A DNA stretch of 61,206 nt from a virus: IMG/VR virus record IMGVR_UViG_3300030109_000544, positions 481 through 61,686 of that record. One strand, given 5' to 3'. The notes under the pieces were generated by a model. It made no database searches and was not told where the DNA came from. It saw only the letters and a list, made by a program, of their open reading frames with translations. This document shows positions 35,253 through 45,275 of this stretch, piece by piece. The translations under genes and the position numbers were made by a program. Each line of letters begins with the position of its first letter. Positions within the stretch are counted from its first letter, which is position 1.

Positions 35253-38075
35253 ATGGAAACAAAAGAATTCTTACAGAGAGCGTTAGGAGAAGGTGGCTTT
35301 TATTGTGTGTTCGCATCCCTAGGTTCGGAGAACCGCAGGGTACAAAAGTTCTACAACTCCATAGACGCTGTTCTGACGAAAGCGCAGGAACTAGACGAGG
35401 CTGGGTTTGATGCGTACTTCGCGCTAGCTACCTTTGAGGAAGCTGGATCACGCAAAGTAGCTAACGTGAAAGAACTCAGGGCGTTCTTCCTAGATTTAGA
35501 TTGTGGTCCCAGTAAGGATTACGAAAACCAAAACGAAGCTATGCTGGCTCTGCGGGAGTTCTGCAAGAAGCTGGACCTACCGAAACCGCTGTTGGTTAAC
35601 TCTGGTCGCGGCATACACGTTTATTGGTTCTTGTCAGAACCTGTTAGCATGAATGAGTGGTTACCGGTAGCCGAGACTCTCAAGCGGTTGTGCGCGGACC
35701 ATAACTTGTTAGCAGATCCGGCAGTAACTTCTGACGCAGCGCGGGTGCTTCGTGTACCCCATACCCACAACCACAAAACAGACCCGCCTGTATCGGTGAG
35801 TTTCTTTGGTACGGACGTGCCGAAGCCTGTAGATATAGATGTCTTCAAGGAATATCTTGGTGCTGAGTTGATACCAGTACCTACGAGACATATACCCTCT
35901 GGTAGTAATGCAGTCATGGACGCGCTACTGGGCAACAAGAAGAACACCTTCAAGGATATTGTCCTTAAAACCCGTGCCGGTAACGGGTGTGAACAGCTAA
36001 AGAATATACTCGTTAACCAGCAGGACATAAGTGAACCACTTTGGAGGGCGGGGCTGTCGATAGCCAAGTTCTGCGAAGACGGCCAGAAGGCCGCTCATTT
36101 GATGTCCAAGAACCACCCTGAGTACAACATAGCAGATACGACAAAGAAGATGGACCTCATCAAGGGTCCGTATCTCTGTGACACGTTTGACGAGTTCAAC
36201 CCCGGCGTATGCAACGAGTGTCCTAACAGGGGGAAGATAAAATCGCCTATAAGTCTAGGCAGCAGCATACGAGAAGCTACCGAAGCAGATAATATAGTAG
36301 AGGCACCGTCGATAGACCTACCCGACGCGCCATTGAACACCTACACAATACCCGCTTACCCCGCACCATACTTTAGGGGCGCTAACGGTGGCGTATATAC
36401 TCGGGTGACGCTCCCTGACGGTGACGTTACGGAGAAGCCCGTATACCACAACGATTTGTATGTGGTTCGGCGCTTGTGGGATGGAGAACTGGGTGAGGCC
36501 ATAGTTATGCGGCTACACCTACCGAAAGACGGCGTACGGGAGTTTACAATACCCTTGACCGCCGTAAACTCCAGAGAAGAGTTCCGCAAACAGATGTCTA
36601 TGTACGGCGTAGCCGTGAGTAAGATGGACGAGATAATGCACTACACAACAACATGGGTTAACGAATTACAGGCAAATAGCGTGGCAGATGAAGCACATAA
36701 GCAGTTCGGTTGGACAGACGACGAGTGTAAGTCGTTTATCTTGGGTAATCAGGAGATATTCGGGGATCGCGTAGAATTTAATCCCCCGTCAAATCAGACT
36801 ATGGGCCTGTTCCCCGCCTTCGAACCGAAAGGCACGTTGGAAGAGTGGAAGGAAACCATAAACTTCTACAACCGTGAGGGCTTCGAACTACATCAGTTTG
36901 TGGTCGGTTCGTCTTTCGGTTCTATCCTTATGAACCTGTCTCCCGTCAACTGTGCGGCACTGCATATACATAGCAAGGAGTCCGGTGTGGGTAAGACCAC
37001 AGCGATAGCTGCGGCAGTTTCGGTGTGGGGAAGGCCGGAAGAACTGATTATAAACGAGCGTGACACGTTTAACACGAAGATGCACAGGGGTGAGATCTAC
37101 CATAACCTACCTTTGTACATGGACGAACTTACCAACAGCAGCGCCAACGAACTCAGTAACCTTGCCTACCAGCTAACGGGCGGTAGGCAGCGGGGGCGCA
37201 TGACCAGCGGTGGTAACGCTGAGAGGTACCGTGGGGATGCGTGGAAGCTGTTGTCGGTAACTACGGGCAATACAAGCATCATTGAACGGGTCAGCATGGC
37301 GAAAGCTATGCCGAAAGCAGAAGCACAGCGCATTTTGGAAGTTAAGGTGGATCGCCTGTTTAACGAGGCGGAAGAGAAGGAGGAACAGGATAGGTTTAGT
37401 GCCGCGCTGAGTAACCACTACGGAACTGCAGGTAAGGAATATGTACAGTACGTGATAAGTAATTTAGATGCGGTCAAGAAGTTAGTGGATGATGTCAGAA
37501 TTAAGGTAGACACGGCAGCGGGGCTTACATCTGAGAATCGGTTCTGGTCCGCATTTACCACCAACACTATGGCTGGGCTGATACTGGCAAAACGTGCGGG
37601 ACTTATAAACTACGACATAGGCAGCGTGTTTAAGTGGGCTGTGTCGATGTTGAAACAGAACAAGCACTACGTGTCGGACATGAGTGCGTCGGTCGAGGAG
37701 GTGCTTAACGACTACATCCACGAACACTGGGGTAATGTATTGTGGATCAAAAGTACGGACGACCTACGTAAACAGAACCAGAATGGTCTTGATTCTCTCG
37801 TTGTGCCGGAAGCACTACCAAGAGGTAAGCTGGTTGCTAGGTACGAGACAGACGTGAAGAAAGCCTATCTCATACCGAAACCTCTTAGGGCATGGTGCGG
37901 AGAACACCAAATAAATTACGCCGCGTTCGTGCAGGATCTCAAAACCAATATGGGCGCTACCAAGACCAAAATGAGGCTTAGTAAGGGTACGCACATGCAG
38001 TTGCCGCCGACTGATGTCATCGTTGTGAGTTGTTCTATAGAGGGAAGTGATGAAGCAGCCGGTATTGAAGACTGA
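35253..38075 (+). CDS. Primase-helicase (AEP primase, DUF927-type ATPase)
   Basis: A 940-residue protein from ATG at 35253 (a GTG at 35247 is possible). Residues ~75-170 contain AEP primase motifs: RAFFLDLDCG (metal-binding Asp pair), LLVNSGRGIHVYWF and SDAARVLRVPHTHNHKTDPP. A Cys/His region, YLCDTFDEFNPGVCNECPN, near residue 315 may bind zinc. The C-terminal part is a DUF927-like helicase: HSKESGVGKTTAIAAAVS (Walker A, residues ~570-587) and NLPLYMDELTN (Walker B, ~620). It primes and unwinds DNA for the family A polymerase. The gene ends by overlapping the next start. Confidence 0.88.
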   Translation: METKEFLQRALGEGGFYCVFASLGSENRRVQKFYNSIDAVLTKAQELDEAGFDAYFALATFEEAGSRKVANVKELRAFFLDLDCGPSKDYENQNEAMLALREFCKKLDLPKPLLVNSGRGIHVYWFLSEPVSMNEWLPVAETLKRLCADHNLLADPAVTSDAARVLRVPHTHNHKTDPPVSVSFFGTDVPKPVDIDVFKEYLGAELIPVPTRHIPSGSNAVMDALLGNKKNTFKDIVLKTRAGNGCEQLKNILVNQQDISEPLWRAGLSIAKFCEDGQKAAHLMSKNHPEYNIADTTKKMDLIKGPYLCDTFDEFNPGVCNECPNRGKIKSPISLGSSIREATEADNIVEAPSIDLPDAPLNTYTIPAYPAPYFRGANGGVYTRVTLPDGDVTEKPVYHNDLYVVRRLWDGELGEAIVMRLHLPKDGVREFTIPLTAVNSREEFRKQMSMYGVAVSKMDEIMHYTTTWVNELQANSVADEAHKQFGWTDDECKSFILGNQEIFGDRVEFNPPSNQTMGLFPAFEPKGTLEEWKETINFYNREGFELHQFVVGSSFGSILMNLSPVNCAALHIHSKESGVGKTTAIAAAVSVWGRPEELIINERDTFNTKMHRGEIYHNLPLYMDELTNSSANELSNLAYQLTGGRQRGRMTSGGNAERYRGDAWKLLSVTTGNTSIIERVSMAKAMPKAEAQRILEVKVDRLFNEAEEKEEQDRFSAALSNHYGTAGKEYVQYVISNLDAVKKLVDDVRIKVDTAAGLTSENRFWSAFTTNTMAGLILAKRAGLINYDIGSVFKWAVSMLKQNKHYVSDMSASVEEVLNDYIHEHWGNVLWIKSTDDLRKQNQNGLDSLVVPEALPRGKLVARYETDVKKAYLIPKPLRAWCGEHQINYAAFVQDLKTNMGATKTKMRLSKGTHMQLPPTDVIVVSCSIEGSDEAAGIED

Positions 38076-38277
38076 TGACCTCAACCCCGATGGGGTGCGG
38101 ATCGTGGTTAACTGGGACAATATGGCTGTAGGTACTTCGGTGTTTATACCCTGCATAAATACGGAAGAAGCAATGCGCCAATCAGCCAAGATATTGGTCA
38201 AGAAAGACTATAAAACCGAAGCAAAAGTAGTTGTGGAGAACGAGATATTAGGTATTCGCATATGGAGAACGGTATGA
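38050..38277 (+). CDS. Small conserved protein, unknown function
   Basis: A 75-residue protein, starting ATG 38050 inside the end of the primase gene (26-nt overlap). It reads MKQPVLKTDDLNPDGVRIVV, NWDNMAVGTSVFIPCINTEE, AMRQSAKILVKKDYKTEAKV, ending VENEILGIRIWRT. The ending V(I/V)EN..LG(V/I)R(V/I)WR is familiar from short phage proteins; probably a small alpha/beta fold. It is the last gene of the plus-strand unit. Confidence 0.7.
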   Translation: MKQPVLKTDDLNPDGVRIVVNWDNMAVGTSVFIPCINTEEAMRQSAKILVKKDYKTEAKVVVENEILGIRIWRTV

Positions 38278-38322
38278 TACTGTTTACGGGACAGCCACCT
38301 CCCTGTCTGTCGTTCTCCTAAT

Positions 38323-38375
38323 GGGGCACAAGCTGCCCCAAACTTGCCCCCGCCCTAACCGGTGGGGGCTTTTTT
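38323..38375 (+). terminator. Terminator region between converging transcription units
   Basis: First, GGGGCA-CAAGC-TGCCCC (38323-38339). Second, a 9-bp stem GCCCCCGCC (38346-38354) pairing with GGTGGGGGC (38361-38369), followed by six T: an intrinsic terminator for the early unit. The stop codon of the opposing 2,296-residue gene lies in its T-tract, so on the minus strand it may act as a weaker, U-poor terminator. Confidence 0.85.
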
Positions 38376-41300
38376 ATGGGAAAATGTTAGTTAGGTTCCA
38401 CTCGTTCCTGCCCCAATAATCGTCTCGGTGGTTTTCAAGGGGGGCGCGTAGTTTTGGACTAATGGTGATGCCGTTATACATACCGGCTGTGGTATCGTAG
38501 TGCTTTAATAACGATTTAATAGCCGCTTTATTATCTATCATAAAGTAGGGGTGTCGCTCGTTGAAAGCATTCATTTCATCTAGCGCGTCTTGATACCCCT
38601 CACTATCACCCGTGTTATAGCTTATGTAGAGTTGTCTCAGTATGTTGGTCCTACGCTCGTTTGTAGCACGGTCTATATTTTTGGTACTCATGTTCCGTTC
38701 TTGTTCAAACGTCACCTTAGTAGGCGCGAAGCCAAAGAACTGGAACAGTAACTCCCCGCTGGTTATATCATCAGCAATAATATCCCCGCGCCGCGTTTTG
38801 GCCGCTCCTTCATCCCAATACCTGTAGGTCTTAAAGGCATTACGAACGGCGCTCGGAGACATGGTCTCTACACCACGGTAGAAACCCTTGCCGTCTATAA
38901 TATCGTTAAAGCCCCGGTACATTTGGGATGCAACGCTAACACCCGGTCCAGCAAACAACTCTGCGCCAACCTCAACCAGAGAACGATCTTTGTTGTACGG
39001 GTTCATTCGGAAAAGTAAGTTAGACAGACCAATACGATTAGCCACATCTACACCAAACAACGCATTAACGCCGCCTTTATACAGACCTTCCCCAAGGTAT
39101 TGACGAGCCGAAGTCTCGAAGTCTTCTTCATCTTCGTCACGGAACGCATTAGCTATCATGGCTACCGCCCCGTATATCGGCATCCCCTGCACACCAGCAA
39201 GCAAAAGCGAAGACGCCATTATACCTTTAAGTTGTCGGAACGCTGTTTGACTCATAGTTTTAGCTACGCCGTCAGATATACCCTGCTCTTTCAAGTTCCT
39301 AGGTAGATCCACAAGGAATGATTGGCGTGCGATCTTGAACATGGTGGCGTACATCTGGACCCCGAAGGTCTTGTACATCATTCCTATACGACCAAGCCCC
39401 TGTTGAGCGATGCGGGGGGCTGTAGCTAAGAACGCACCACCGTTCATTTCCTGCGTTCTAAATACTGCTTCGTTTGCAGCGGCAACTTCTTTTTCTCTCG
39501 CAGACATAGCTTTCTCGGCTTTGGTGGCTTTATCCGAGTTTAACCTGTTAAGTTCTAGGTTGTATGTTGCTACAAGGGCGACTTGGCGGTTGTACCGTTC
39601 TGCGTGGTGGAATATCCAAGCGGAGCCTGCGCTAATATAATCCATAGTTGTCTTGTCTCTACCAGACGTTTCTACGCCCATAGTGTCATAGAACATAGAG
39701 CGATTTAGTTGCCCTCTTGCCCCCGCAACTTCAACTAGGGTTTTGAGACTGTTAAGCCGGTCTATTTTCTTCTTGTCTTCCGGCTTGTTGGGGTCCAACC
39801 CTTTTAGCTTTTCGGGGCGTACAACAAGACTTCCATCTTCCATTGTGTCGAAATAGTTATCCATAGACCATGCAGCTTTAGCTTCTACGTCTGTCTTTGC
39901 GCTGCCTATGGTGCCTATTTTTCTCGTGCCGCCACTACCAGAGAACACAGTACTAGCGTCTCTTAGTGCGTGATAAGTTTCTGTGTAACCGTACTTACCG
40001 CCAAGAATAGGAGCCATCATAAGAGGTATTTGCGAGAGGTTTACCACAGCGGAAGATACGTTAAGACCTAGAGTACCCAAGAAAGCAAACCGGTTAACTT
40101 GAACTGCGAAACGGTTCATAGCATTCTTAGGTGGATTCTTTGCAAAACTGGCTCGCGCCATAAGTTCGTCAAAGATTATCTTTGTGTTTTCCTGATCCGT
40201 TGGGTTGTTCTCTTGGGCTGTACGGTACTCTTCATCCAAGCGTGCGGCTATCTCATCTATACTATTACCAGCCTTCATGCGTTGTATCTGAGCGGCCATG
40301 TTATAGCCTTTTTGCCGGAAAGCATCTTGTGCGTCCTGTATGAACCCGGTAGTACCCGCGCCTTCGTTACCTCGCCGAGATAACGATTTAGCGAAAGAGG
40401 ATTCCGGCAGGGCGTTCAAGAATAACTCCATGAACTCATTCTGCACATCAGCATCTACTTTATTGGCCTGAAGGGTCGCAAGAACTTGGCCTACAAACGC
40501 TGTGGCTGGTGCATCTTTACCAATGTTCTTAACAAGTTGGTCAGCGTTTTGATATTCGTTTATGGTAGAGACCTTTACGCCGCCGGGGCCATACCCATCA
40601 GCATCCTTGGTCTTGTTATCTTTCATAAGCTGCGCGACAAAGGATTTTCTGGCAGACGGACTTTCGAACGCCATCTGTACCATCTCTGGGTTACCTTGGG
40701 CATCTTTCGCCTCGAAACTAAGCCACAGATCGCCTTTACGTGTTAGTGGGAAGTACGGCTTTAGTCTGCCTTTCTCAAACAGCTTATCAAATATGTTCTT
40801 CTGTAGCTTCTCTTTCTGCGCGTCCGGTATGTCCAGATTGTTAATGCGTTCCGACAACACCGTTTTTAGCTCGTCAAACTGAGATAAATACGCATTCTCT
40901 AGGAGCTTGTACATTTTAGCCCCTTCTTTGCCTATCAGATCTTTATCTTTCTCCATGGCATCGTAGGCATCTCTTTCGGGCGTTCCCTTTTTGGGAGGCG
41001 TTTCGTATGGATGCACTTGGGCGCGGGTGCTTGCGTATACTAACCTGTCAAAAGCCTCTTTATGCTTCCTACCGGCAGATTTGAAATAGGCAGTTAGCTG
41101 CCTCATGGTGCCGTCTACGCGGGTTTCGGCGTTATTTATGTCCCCCTGAAGCCTATCTATGGCTTCGTATAAAGCCGGTCCAGAGTTTAGACCGAATGCA
41201 GGGGCGACATCTTGAGCGATAAGCTGCATGGGGGATACGTAGGCAAGAATCTTCTTCACCCGTGGCGAAGTAGTCCTGAGAAGGAATATATCCTTAAACC

Positions 41301-44300
41301 TATCTACAGTCCTTTGTCTGTCCGCTTTAGTGAATCTGTCGTTAAACGCTTGCTGTATAGCGTCTATATTCTTTCCTAACTTAGCTCGATTCAGGTACAG
41401 CATCCCGGCCCCACGAGACGATGGTGCGGGAGCGAGCATGGCTTCAATGAATATATCAGCTTGGTTTAGCGCCGAATCTATCGGTTTAGTTTGCATACCC
41501 AACATACGCCGTACAAAATTGCCGACCGTGTTGAAGAACCTTTGCAGCGCCGAAATCTGCGAGCCATCGGGCCTTAGTCCCGCAAGTTTTGTTTGGAACT
41601 CTGAGTTGCCAAAGGCTTCTGCTACAAACTCATCTAGGCTTTGTGCTCCGTAGAAAGTGTCTATCTGATCCTTAACACTATCGAATAGTTTCTGTAGCTG
41701 TTTGGTGACGGGGTGTGACTTATTAGCCAGTGTTGCAGAAGTCAGCGCGTGTGTAGTCTCATGTAGAATTGTATGCGGGTTGATACCAGTGTTTTCGTCG
41801 ATATAGATAGTGTTAGTTTTGGGATCAAACACACCGCTAACATCTACGTAAGTTAGCTCCGTCATGCGTTCTGTGGATAAAACCTCTACCTTGGTGTCAC
41901 CTAGCCTCTGCGCTAGTTTGCGGGCTACTTGGGATACGCGATTACTTGGGGACGTGATAGCAAGGGTTTGTAGTGCTTCTCTTAACTTGCCAGCACGCAA
42001 TAAGTTGTTGATTACCGGGTGAGCCGGTAGATCAAGACCCACAACCTCATAATCGAATAAATACTTATCAGTAGTAACGTCAATCCCTTCTTCAGCAATA
42101 ACATCATCAATGTTGATTTCGGACAGATCTTGCAGGGCGCGGTCATCTAGCTCGGCATCAACATAAGACTTAACTTGTTTCTCATTTGCTTCAAGGTAAG
42201 CGTCAGACATCGGAGAACGGCGTGGACCGGTTTCGGCAACAATATCTATGTCGGCGTCTGGGTTTAATTCGCCGCGAGTTAATGCCGCCTGTTCCGCAGC
42301 AATAAAATCATCCAGTTGTTTTACAGTAGCTGCATCAAGATTAGCCCGCGCCCAATTCAAAGCCCGCTTTGCGGTGGTTTTACCTTTGCCCGCCATATAT
42401 TGGTTTTCTGCGTCCACAAAAGCGCCTACGTCTTTCCTGTGCTGTTTGTTAGCGAACACAGCTTCGTGGGCTATTTCTTCTAGCGCCTCTATCGGATCTT
42501 CTTTCCTACCGAAGTAAGTTCTTGCTGCTGCTTTATCTTTGTCAGCGGCTGTTTCTCCTCGCTGTTCTGCGCGGGTACGTTTGGACCTAACAAGTTTGTC
42601 TACCTTGGCTACGTCGTTATCGGTAAAGGCTATCTCGCGTCTAGCCCAAGTAGGCTGTGCTTCCGTAAAGAATTTAAGATCAGACCGTTCTCCGACTTCT
42701 ATCTCAAGCTGCTTACTCTTAGGCGACGACTTGCGTTTCTTCCTACCAGAAGTACCTTCAGGCACAATGGTTACAGTGTTCCCGTCTTCGTCTACACGAG
42801 TTTCGAACGGTTTTTGAGTTTCAGCCTTCTTGGCAGCGGGCTTCTTGGCAGCGGGCTTCTTGGCAGCGGGCTTCTTGGCAGCGGGCTTCTTATCCGCAGC
42901 CTTCTTGGGTGTCGCCTTTTTGGCAGCGGGCTTCTTCTTAGGTCTTTTAGCCTCAACCTTCTTGCCGGGCTTTCTTTCGCGTTTTGCTTTAACTTGTTCC
43001 GCTGACTCTGCGCGTTCTAGTGCAACGAGTTCATCTCCCGTTCTTCTAACAGCTCCTCTAAGGTTATCCGCAGTAGTGTCCACTCCAGCGGCTGCAGGTG
43101 CTGCAGGTCCGGTGGTATCTGCGTCCACGGGAACGGCTTGTGGTACAGGATCGACATCGCCCGTTCTACCTGTTGGACGGTCAAGGCTGATAGACTCGAT
43201 TGGGTCTCCGAAAAGTTCCAGTTGCTCGACATCCTGCGTCCCTTCTGTTGCCTGTCCTTCCTGTTGTGTAGCTTGTTCTGATGTGGGTGTAGTAGCAACG
43301 TCACTTACTGGTGAAGCGGTGACCCTCTCGCCTGCAAGTAAACCTCTAATCTTTTGTTGTTTCAGTTGGTTAGCTTCTATTGCACGCGGCTGTTTAAGAC
43401 CTTGGGCATTCTTCTGTAGTGTTTCCAGTTGTTTTTGCAGCGTGTCTCGTGCGGGACCGGGGTTACCAACGTCCTGCCCCTTCAGTTCTTTTATTCTTTT
43501 CGGACCCCAAGCAAGGTCTTCTTCCGTAAGTATACGGCGGTTTCGACGTTGTTCCGCAGCAGTTTGGTCTGCGGTCTCTCTTTGGGCAGCAGCTTCAGCA
43601 CGTGCTTCTTGCCTTGTAGGCACAGGACCAACGGGGGGAGCATCATCACGTTGGGTTCGTGTAGCTGCAACAACATCTGTTGCTCTGTTAATAAGACTAT
43701 ATTCTTGTTGCGTGGGAGTGGTGTTTCCTATCCCCGCATCTGCAAGTGCATCAGAGAAACGTTGAGCAGTAGTGGTTCGACTTGCTGTTCCAAGATCAGT
43801 CAATACCGAATCTAGTACCTCACCGCGCCGTTGAGTTGTTTCTTGTTGTTGCTGAGTATCAAGTTGCCCCTCGATAGTTTGTAATTCGGATTCAGGGCGA
43901 AGCGTTTCGTCTACTGGGCCTTCTTGGGCGCGAGTAATTCTATCTTTTATCGCTTTAGCTTCAGCCGCCGCTTCCATTTCTTCTAGTTGGGCAGTTTCAG
44001 CGGCGTCAATAAAATCACCCTGCCGAGGATCAGGGGTAGTAGGGGGGCGTCTGCGGTTTTCTAGCTCTAATTCAACCTGTTCAGAAGTTAGTTCAATACC
44101 TTGAGCGGCGGCTTCTCTTTCAATATCTACACGTTCTTGTTCAACAGCAGCAGCTTCTTCGGCCCGTAGTTGCTCTACTAGACGAGCCATATCCGGGGCG
44201 CGTTCGGTTACAGTAGAAGAGGGGAACAACTCACCCTGTTCTTGACCTTCCCTAAGAGTAGGAACACCAGCGGGATCAACCGGATCAACAGAGTCATCAG

Positions 44301-45264
44301 GATCATCTTCAAAACGTTTGCGACCCCCGTATACATTACCGGCACCACGTACAGTGCCACCTACTAGACCCGCAGCTACACCAACTTCAAAGTATTCATC
44401 TAATGCTTCATCGCTGGTAAGATCTTGACCTGCTTGAAGTCGTTCTAATACCTGCTGACCAATTTCGGTGGGTACTTCTGTAACTATACCAGCGCCAACG
44501 CCTTTAGCACCTCTGGTAAATATACCTCCGCCCATAGCGGCTTTGCTTGTAAACCCACCAATAAGAAATCTATCGGCTATATAATCAAGGACGGATTGCG
44601 GTATTGCTGTAAGTGCTGCCGCGCCTTCGGATATTTCCTGTCGATTTCCTGCCTCAATTTCTTCTTTCTGGGCTTCACGGTTAGACCCATAGAAGAACGG
44701 TAGGTTAGCAGCTATACCACCTATGATAGCCCCTACACCGGTTCCGATAACCGGTATAAAAGACCCAGCAACCGCACCGGCACCGGCACCAGCCAGTGTG
44801 CTACCTAGTTGAGGAACTTGCGCTCCAAAGGTTGCAGCCGCGTAATCTGCAAGTCCACCAAGACTATCAATGTCTTTAGTACTACGGGTAGCGCCAGCGG
44901 TTTCTTCTAGCTGCCGCCTGTTTTCTTCTATTACGCTTGCGCCGTACCGCTCTAACCCTTCGAGTCCAGTGACATCGCCAACACCTTCAATCGCAGATCC
45001 GTACATTTGTTGGAGTAGATCAATACCCCTACCAACACCGGTAGAAAATAAACCCTCTTCTTGGCGAATCGAACCAAGTCGTCTTCGCCGCTCTTCTTCT
45101 GATTCTTCTGGTTCTTCTGGCTCTGTTCGGGAAGTTCCGCCAAGCGCCTTGAATTGCTCCAGTTGAACAATAGACAGGATTTCACTTTCTGAAGCGCCTT
45201 CGGGAGCTTGTACTTCGTAGATTCTGCCGTCGCCGCCATCTACTTCGTAAATACGATCAGCCAT
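38374..45264 (-). CDS. Large polyvalent internal virion protein with zincin and histone-H1-like region
   Basis: A 2,296-residue protein, the largest in the window. The N-terminal ~60 residues (IYEVDGGDGRIYEVQAPEGA) precede a Gly/Ala-rich hydrophobic segment (residues ~160-200) that may insert in the membrane. Long Gln/Glu coiled coils follow. Residues ~779-813 are PAAKK/TPKK repeats like histone H1. Around residues 1165-1185 lies ILHETTHALTSATLANKSH with an HExxH zinc-peptidase motif and a downstream Glu (SLDEFVAEAFGN). The C-terminal ~500 residues (RFAFLGTLGLNVSSAVVNLS, MYKTFGVQMYATMFKIARQS, LEDEEDFETSARQYL-like) match LPD38-type ends of polyvalent proteins. Probably packaged and injected with the DNA. 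Confidence 0.8.
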   Translation of the reverse strand: MADRIYEVDGGDGRIYEVQAPEGASESEILSIVQLEQFKALGGTSRTEPEEPEESEEERRRRLGSIRQEEGLFSTGVGRGIDLLQQMYGSAIEGVGDVTGLEGLERYGASVIEENRRQLEETAGATRSTKDIDSLGGLADYAAATFGAQVPQLGSTLAGAGAGAVAGSFIPVIGTGVGAIIGGIAANLPFFYGSNREAQKEEIEAGNRQEISEGAAALTAIPQSVLDYIADRFLIGGFTSKAAMGGGIFTRGAKGVGAGIVTEVPTEIGQQVLERLQAGQDLTSDEALDEYFEVGVAAGLVGGTVRGAGNVYGGRKRFEDDPDDSVDPVDPAGVPTLREGQEQGELFPSSTVTERAPDMARLVEQLRAEEAAAVEQERVDIEREAAAQGIELTSEQVELELENRRRPPTTPDPRQGDFIDAAETAQLEEMEAAAEAKAIKDRITRAQEGPVDETLRPESELQTIEGQLDTQQQQETTQRRGEVLDSVLTDLGTASRTTTAQRFSDALADAGIGNTTPTQQEYSLINRATDVVAATRTQRDDAPPVGPVPTRQEARAEAAAQRETADQTAAEQRRNRRILTEEDLAWGPKRIKELKGQDVGNPGPARDTLQKQLETLQKNAQGLKQPRAIEANQLKQQKIRGLLAGERVTASPVSDVATTPTSEQATQQEGQATEGTQDVEQLELFGDPIESISLDRPTGRTGDVDPVPQAVPVDADTTGPAAPAAAGVDTTADNLRGAVRRTGDELVALERAESAEQVKAKRERKPGKKVEAKRPKKKPAAKKATPKKAADKKPAAKKPAAKKPAAKKPAAKKAETQKPFETRVDEDGNTVTIVPEGTSGRKKRKSSPKSKQLEIEVGERSDLKFFTEAQPTWARREIAFTDNDVAKVDKLVRSKRTRAEQRGETAADKDKAAARTYFGRKEDPIEALEEIAHEAVFANKQHRKDVGAFVDAENQYMAGKGKTTAKRALNWARANLDAATVKQLDDFIAAEQAALTRGELNPDADIDIVAETGPRRSPMSDAYLEANEKQVKSYVDAELDDRALQDLSEINIDDVIAEEGIDVTTDKYLFDYEVVGLDLPAHPVINNLLRAGKLREALQTLAITSPSNRVSQVARKLAQRLGDTKVEVLSTERMTELTYVDVSGVFDPKTNTIYIDENTGINPHTILHETTHALTSATLANKSHPVTKQLQKLFDSVKDQIDTFYGAQSLDEFVAEAFGNSEFQTKLAGLRPDGSQISALQRFFNTVGNFVRRMLGMQTKPIDSALNQADIFIEAMLAPAPSSRGAGMLYLNRAKLGKNIDAIQQAFNDRFTKADRQRTVDRFKDIFLLRTTSPRVKKILAYVSPMQLIAQDVAPAFGLNSGPALYEAIDRLQGDINNAETRVDGTMRQLTAYFKSAGRKHKEAFDRLVYASTRAQVHPYETPPKKGTPERDAYDAMEKDKDLIGKEGAKMYKLLENAYLSQFDELKTVLSERINNLDIPDAQKEKLQKNIFDKLFEKGRLKPYFPLTRKGDLWLSFEAKDAQGNPEMVQMAFESPSARKSFVAQLMKDNKTKDADGYGPGGVKVSTINEYQNADQLVKNIGKDAPATAFVGQVLATLQANKVDADVQNEFMELFLNALPESSFAKSLSRRGNEGAGTTGFIQDAQDAFRQKGYNMAAQIQRMKAGNSIDEIAARLDEEYRTAQENNPTDQENTKIIFDELMARASFAKNPPKNAMNRFAVQVNRFAFLGTLGLNVSSAVVNLSQIPLMMAPILGGKYGYTETYHALRDASTVFSGSGGTRKIGTIGSAKTDVEAKAAWSMDNYFDTMEDGSLVVRPEKLKGLDPNKPEDKKKIDRLNSLKTLVEVAGARGQLNRSMFYDTMGVETSGRDKTTMDYISAGSAWIFHHAERYNRQVALVATYNLELNRLNSDKATKAEKAMSAREKEVAAANEAVFRTQEMNGGAFLATAPRIAQQGLGRIGMMYKTFGVQMYATMFKIARQSFLVDLPRNLKEQGISDGVAKTMSQTAFRQLKGIMASSLLLAGVQGMPIYGAVAMIANAFRDEDEEDFETSARQYLGEGLYKGGVNALFGVDVANRIGLSNLLFRMNPYNKDRSLVEVGAELFAGPGVSVASQMYRGFNDIIDGKGFYRGVETMSPSAVRNAFKTYRYWDEGAAKTRRGDIIADDITSGELLFQFFGFAPTKVTFEQERNMSTKNIDRATNERRTNILRQLYISYNTGDSEGYQDALDEMNAFNERHPYFMIDNKAAIKSLLKHYDTTAGMYNGITISPKLRAPLENHRDDYWGRNEWNLTNIFP
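42826..42930 (-). repeat. 15-bp coding tandem repeats (PAAKK units)
   Basis: Four perfect tandem copies of CTTCTTGGCAGCGGG (42826-42885) followed by three imperfect units encode alternating PAAKK and (A/T)(D/P)KKA pentapeptides. The resulting Lys/Ala/Pro tract resembles the C-terminal tail of histone H1 and is likely to bind DNA. Confidence 0.85.
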
Positions 45265-45275
45265 ACTTCGCTCTT

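Noticed and set aside
42830-43765. Long plus-strand open frame (311 codons) opposite the polyvalent protein gene
   Set aside because: It results from the codon bias of the repetitive Lys/Ala and Gln/Ala coding on the other strand; low complexity and no ribosome site.
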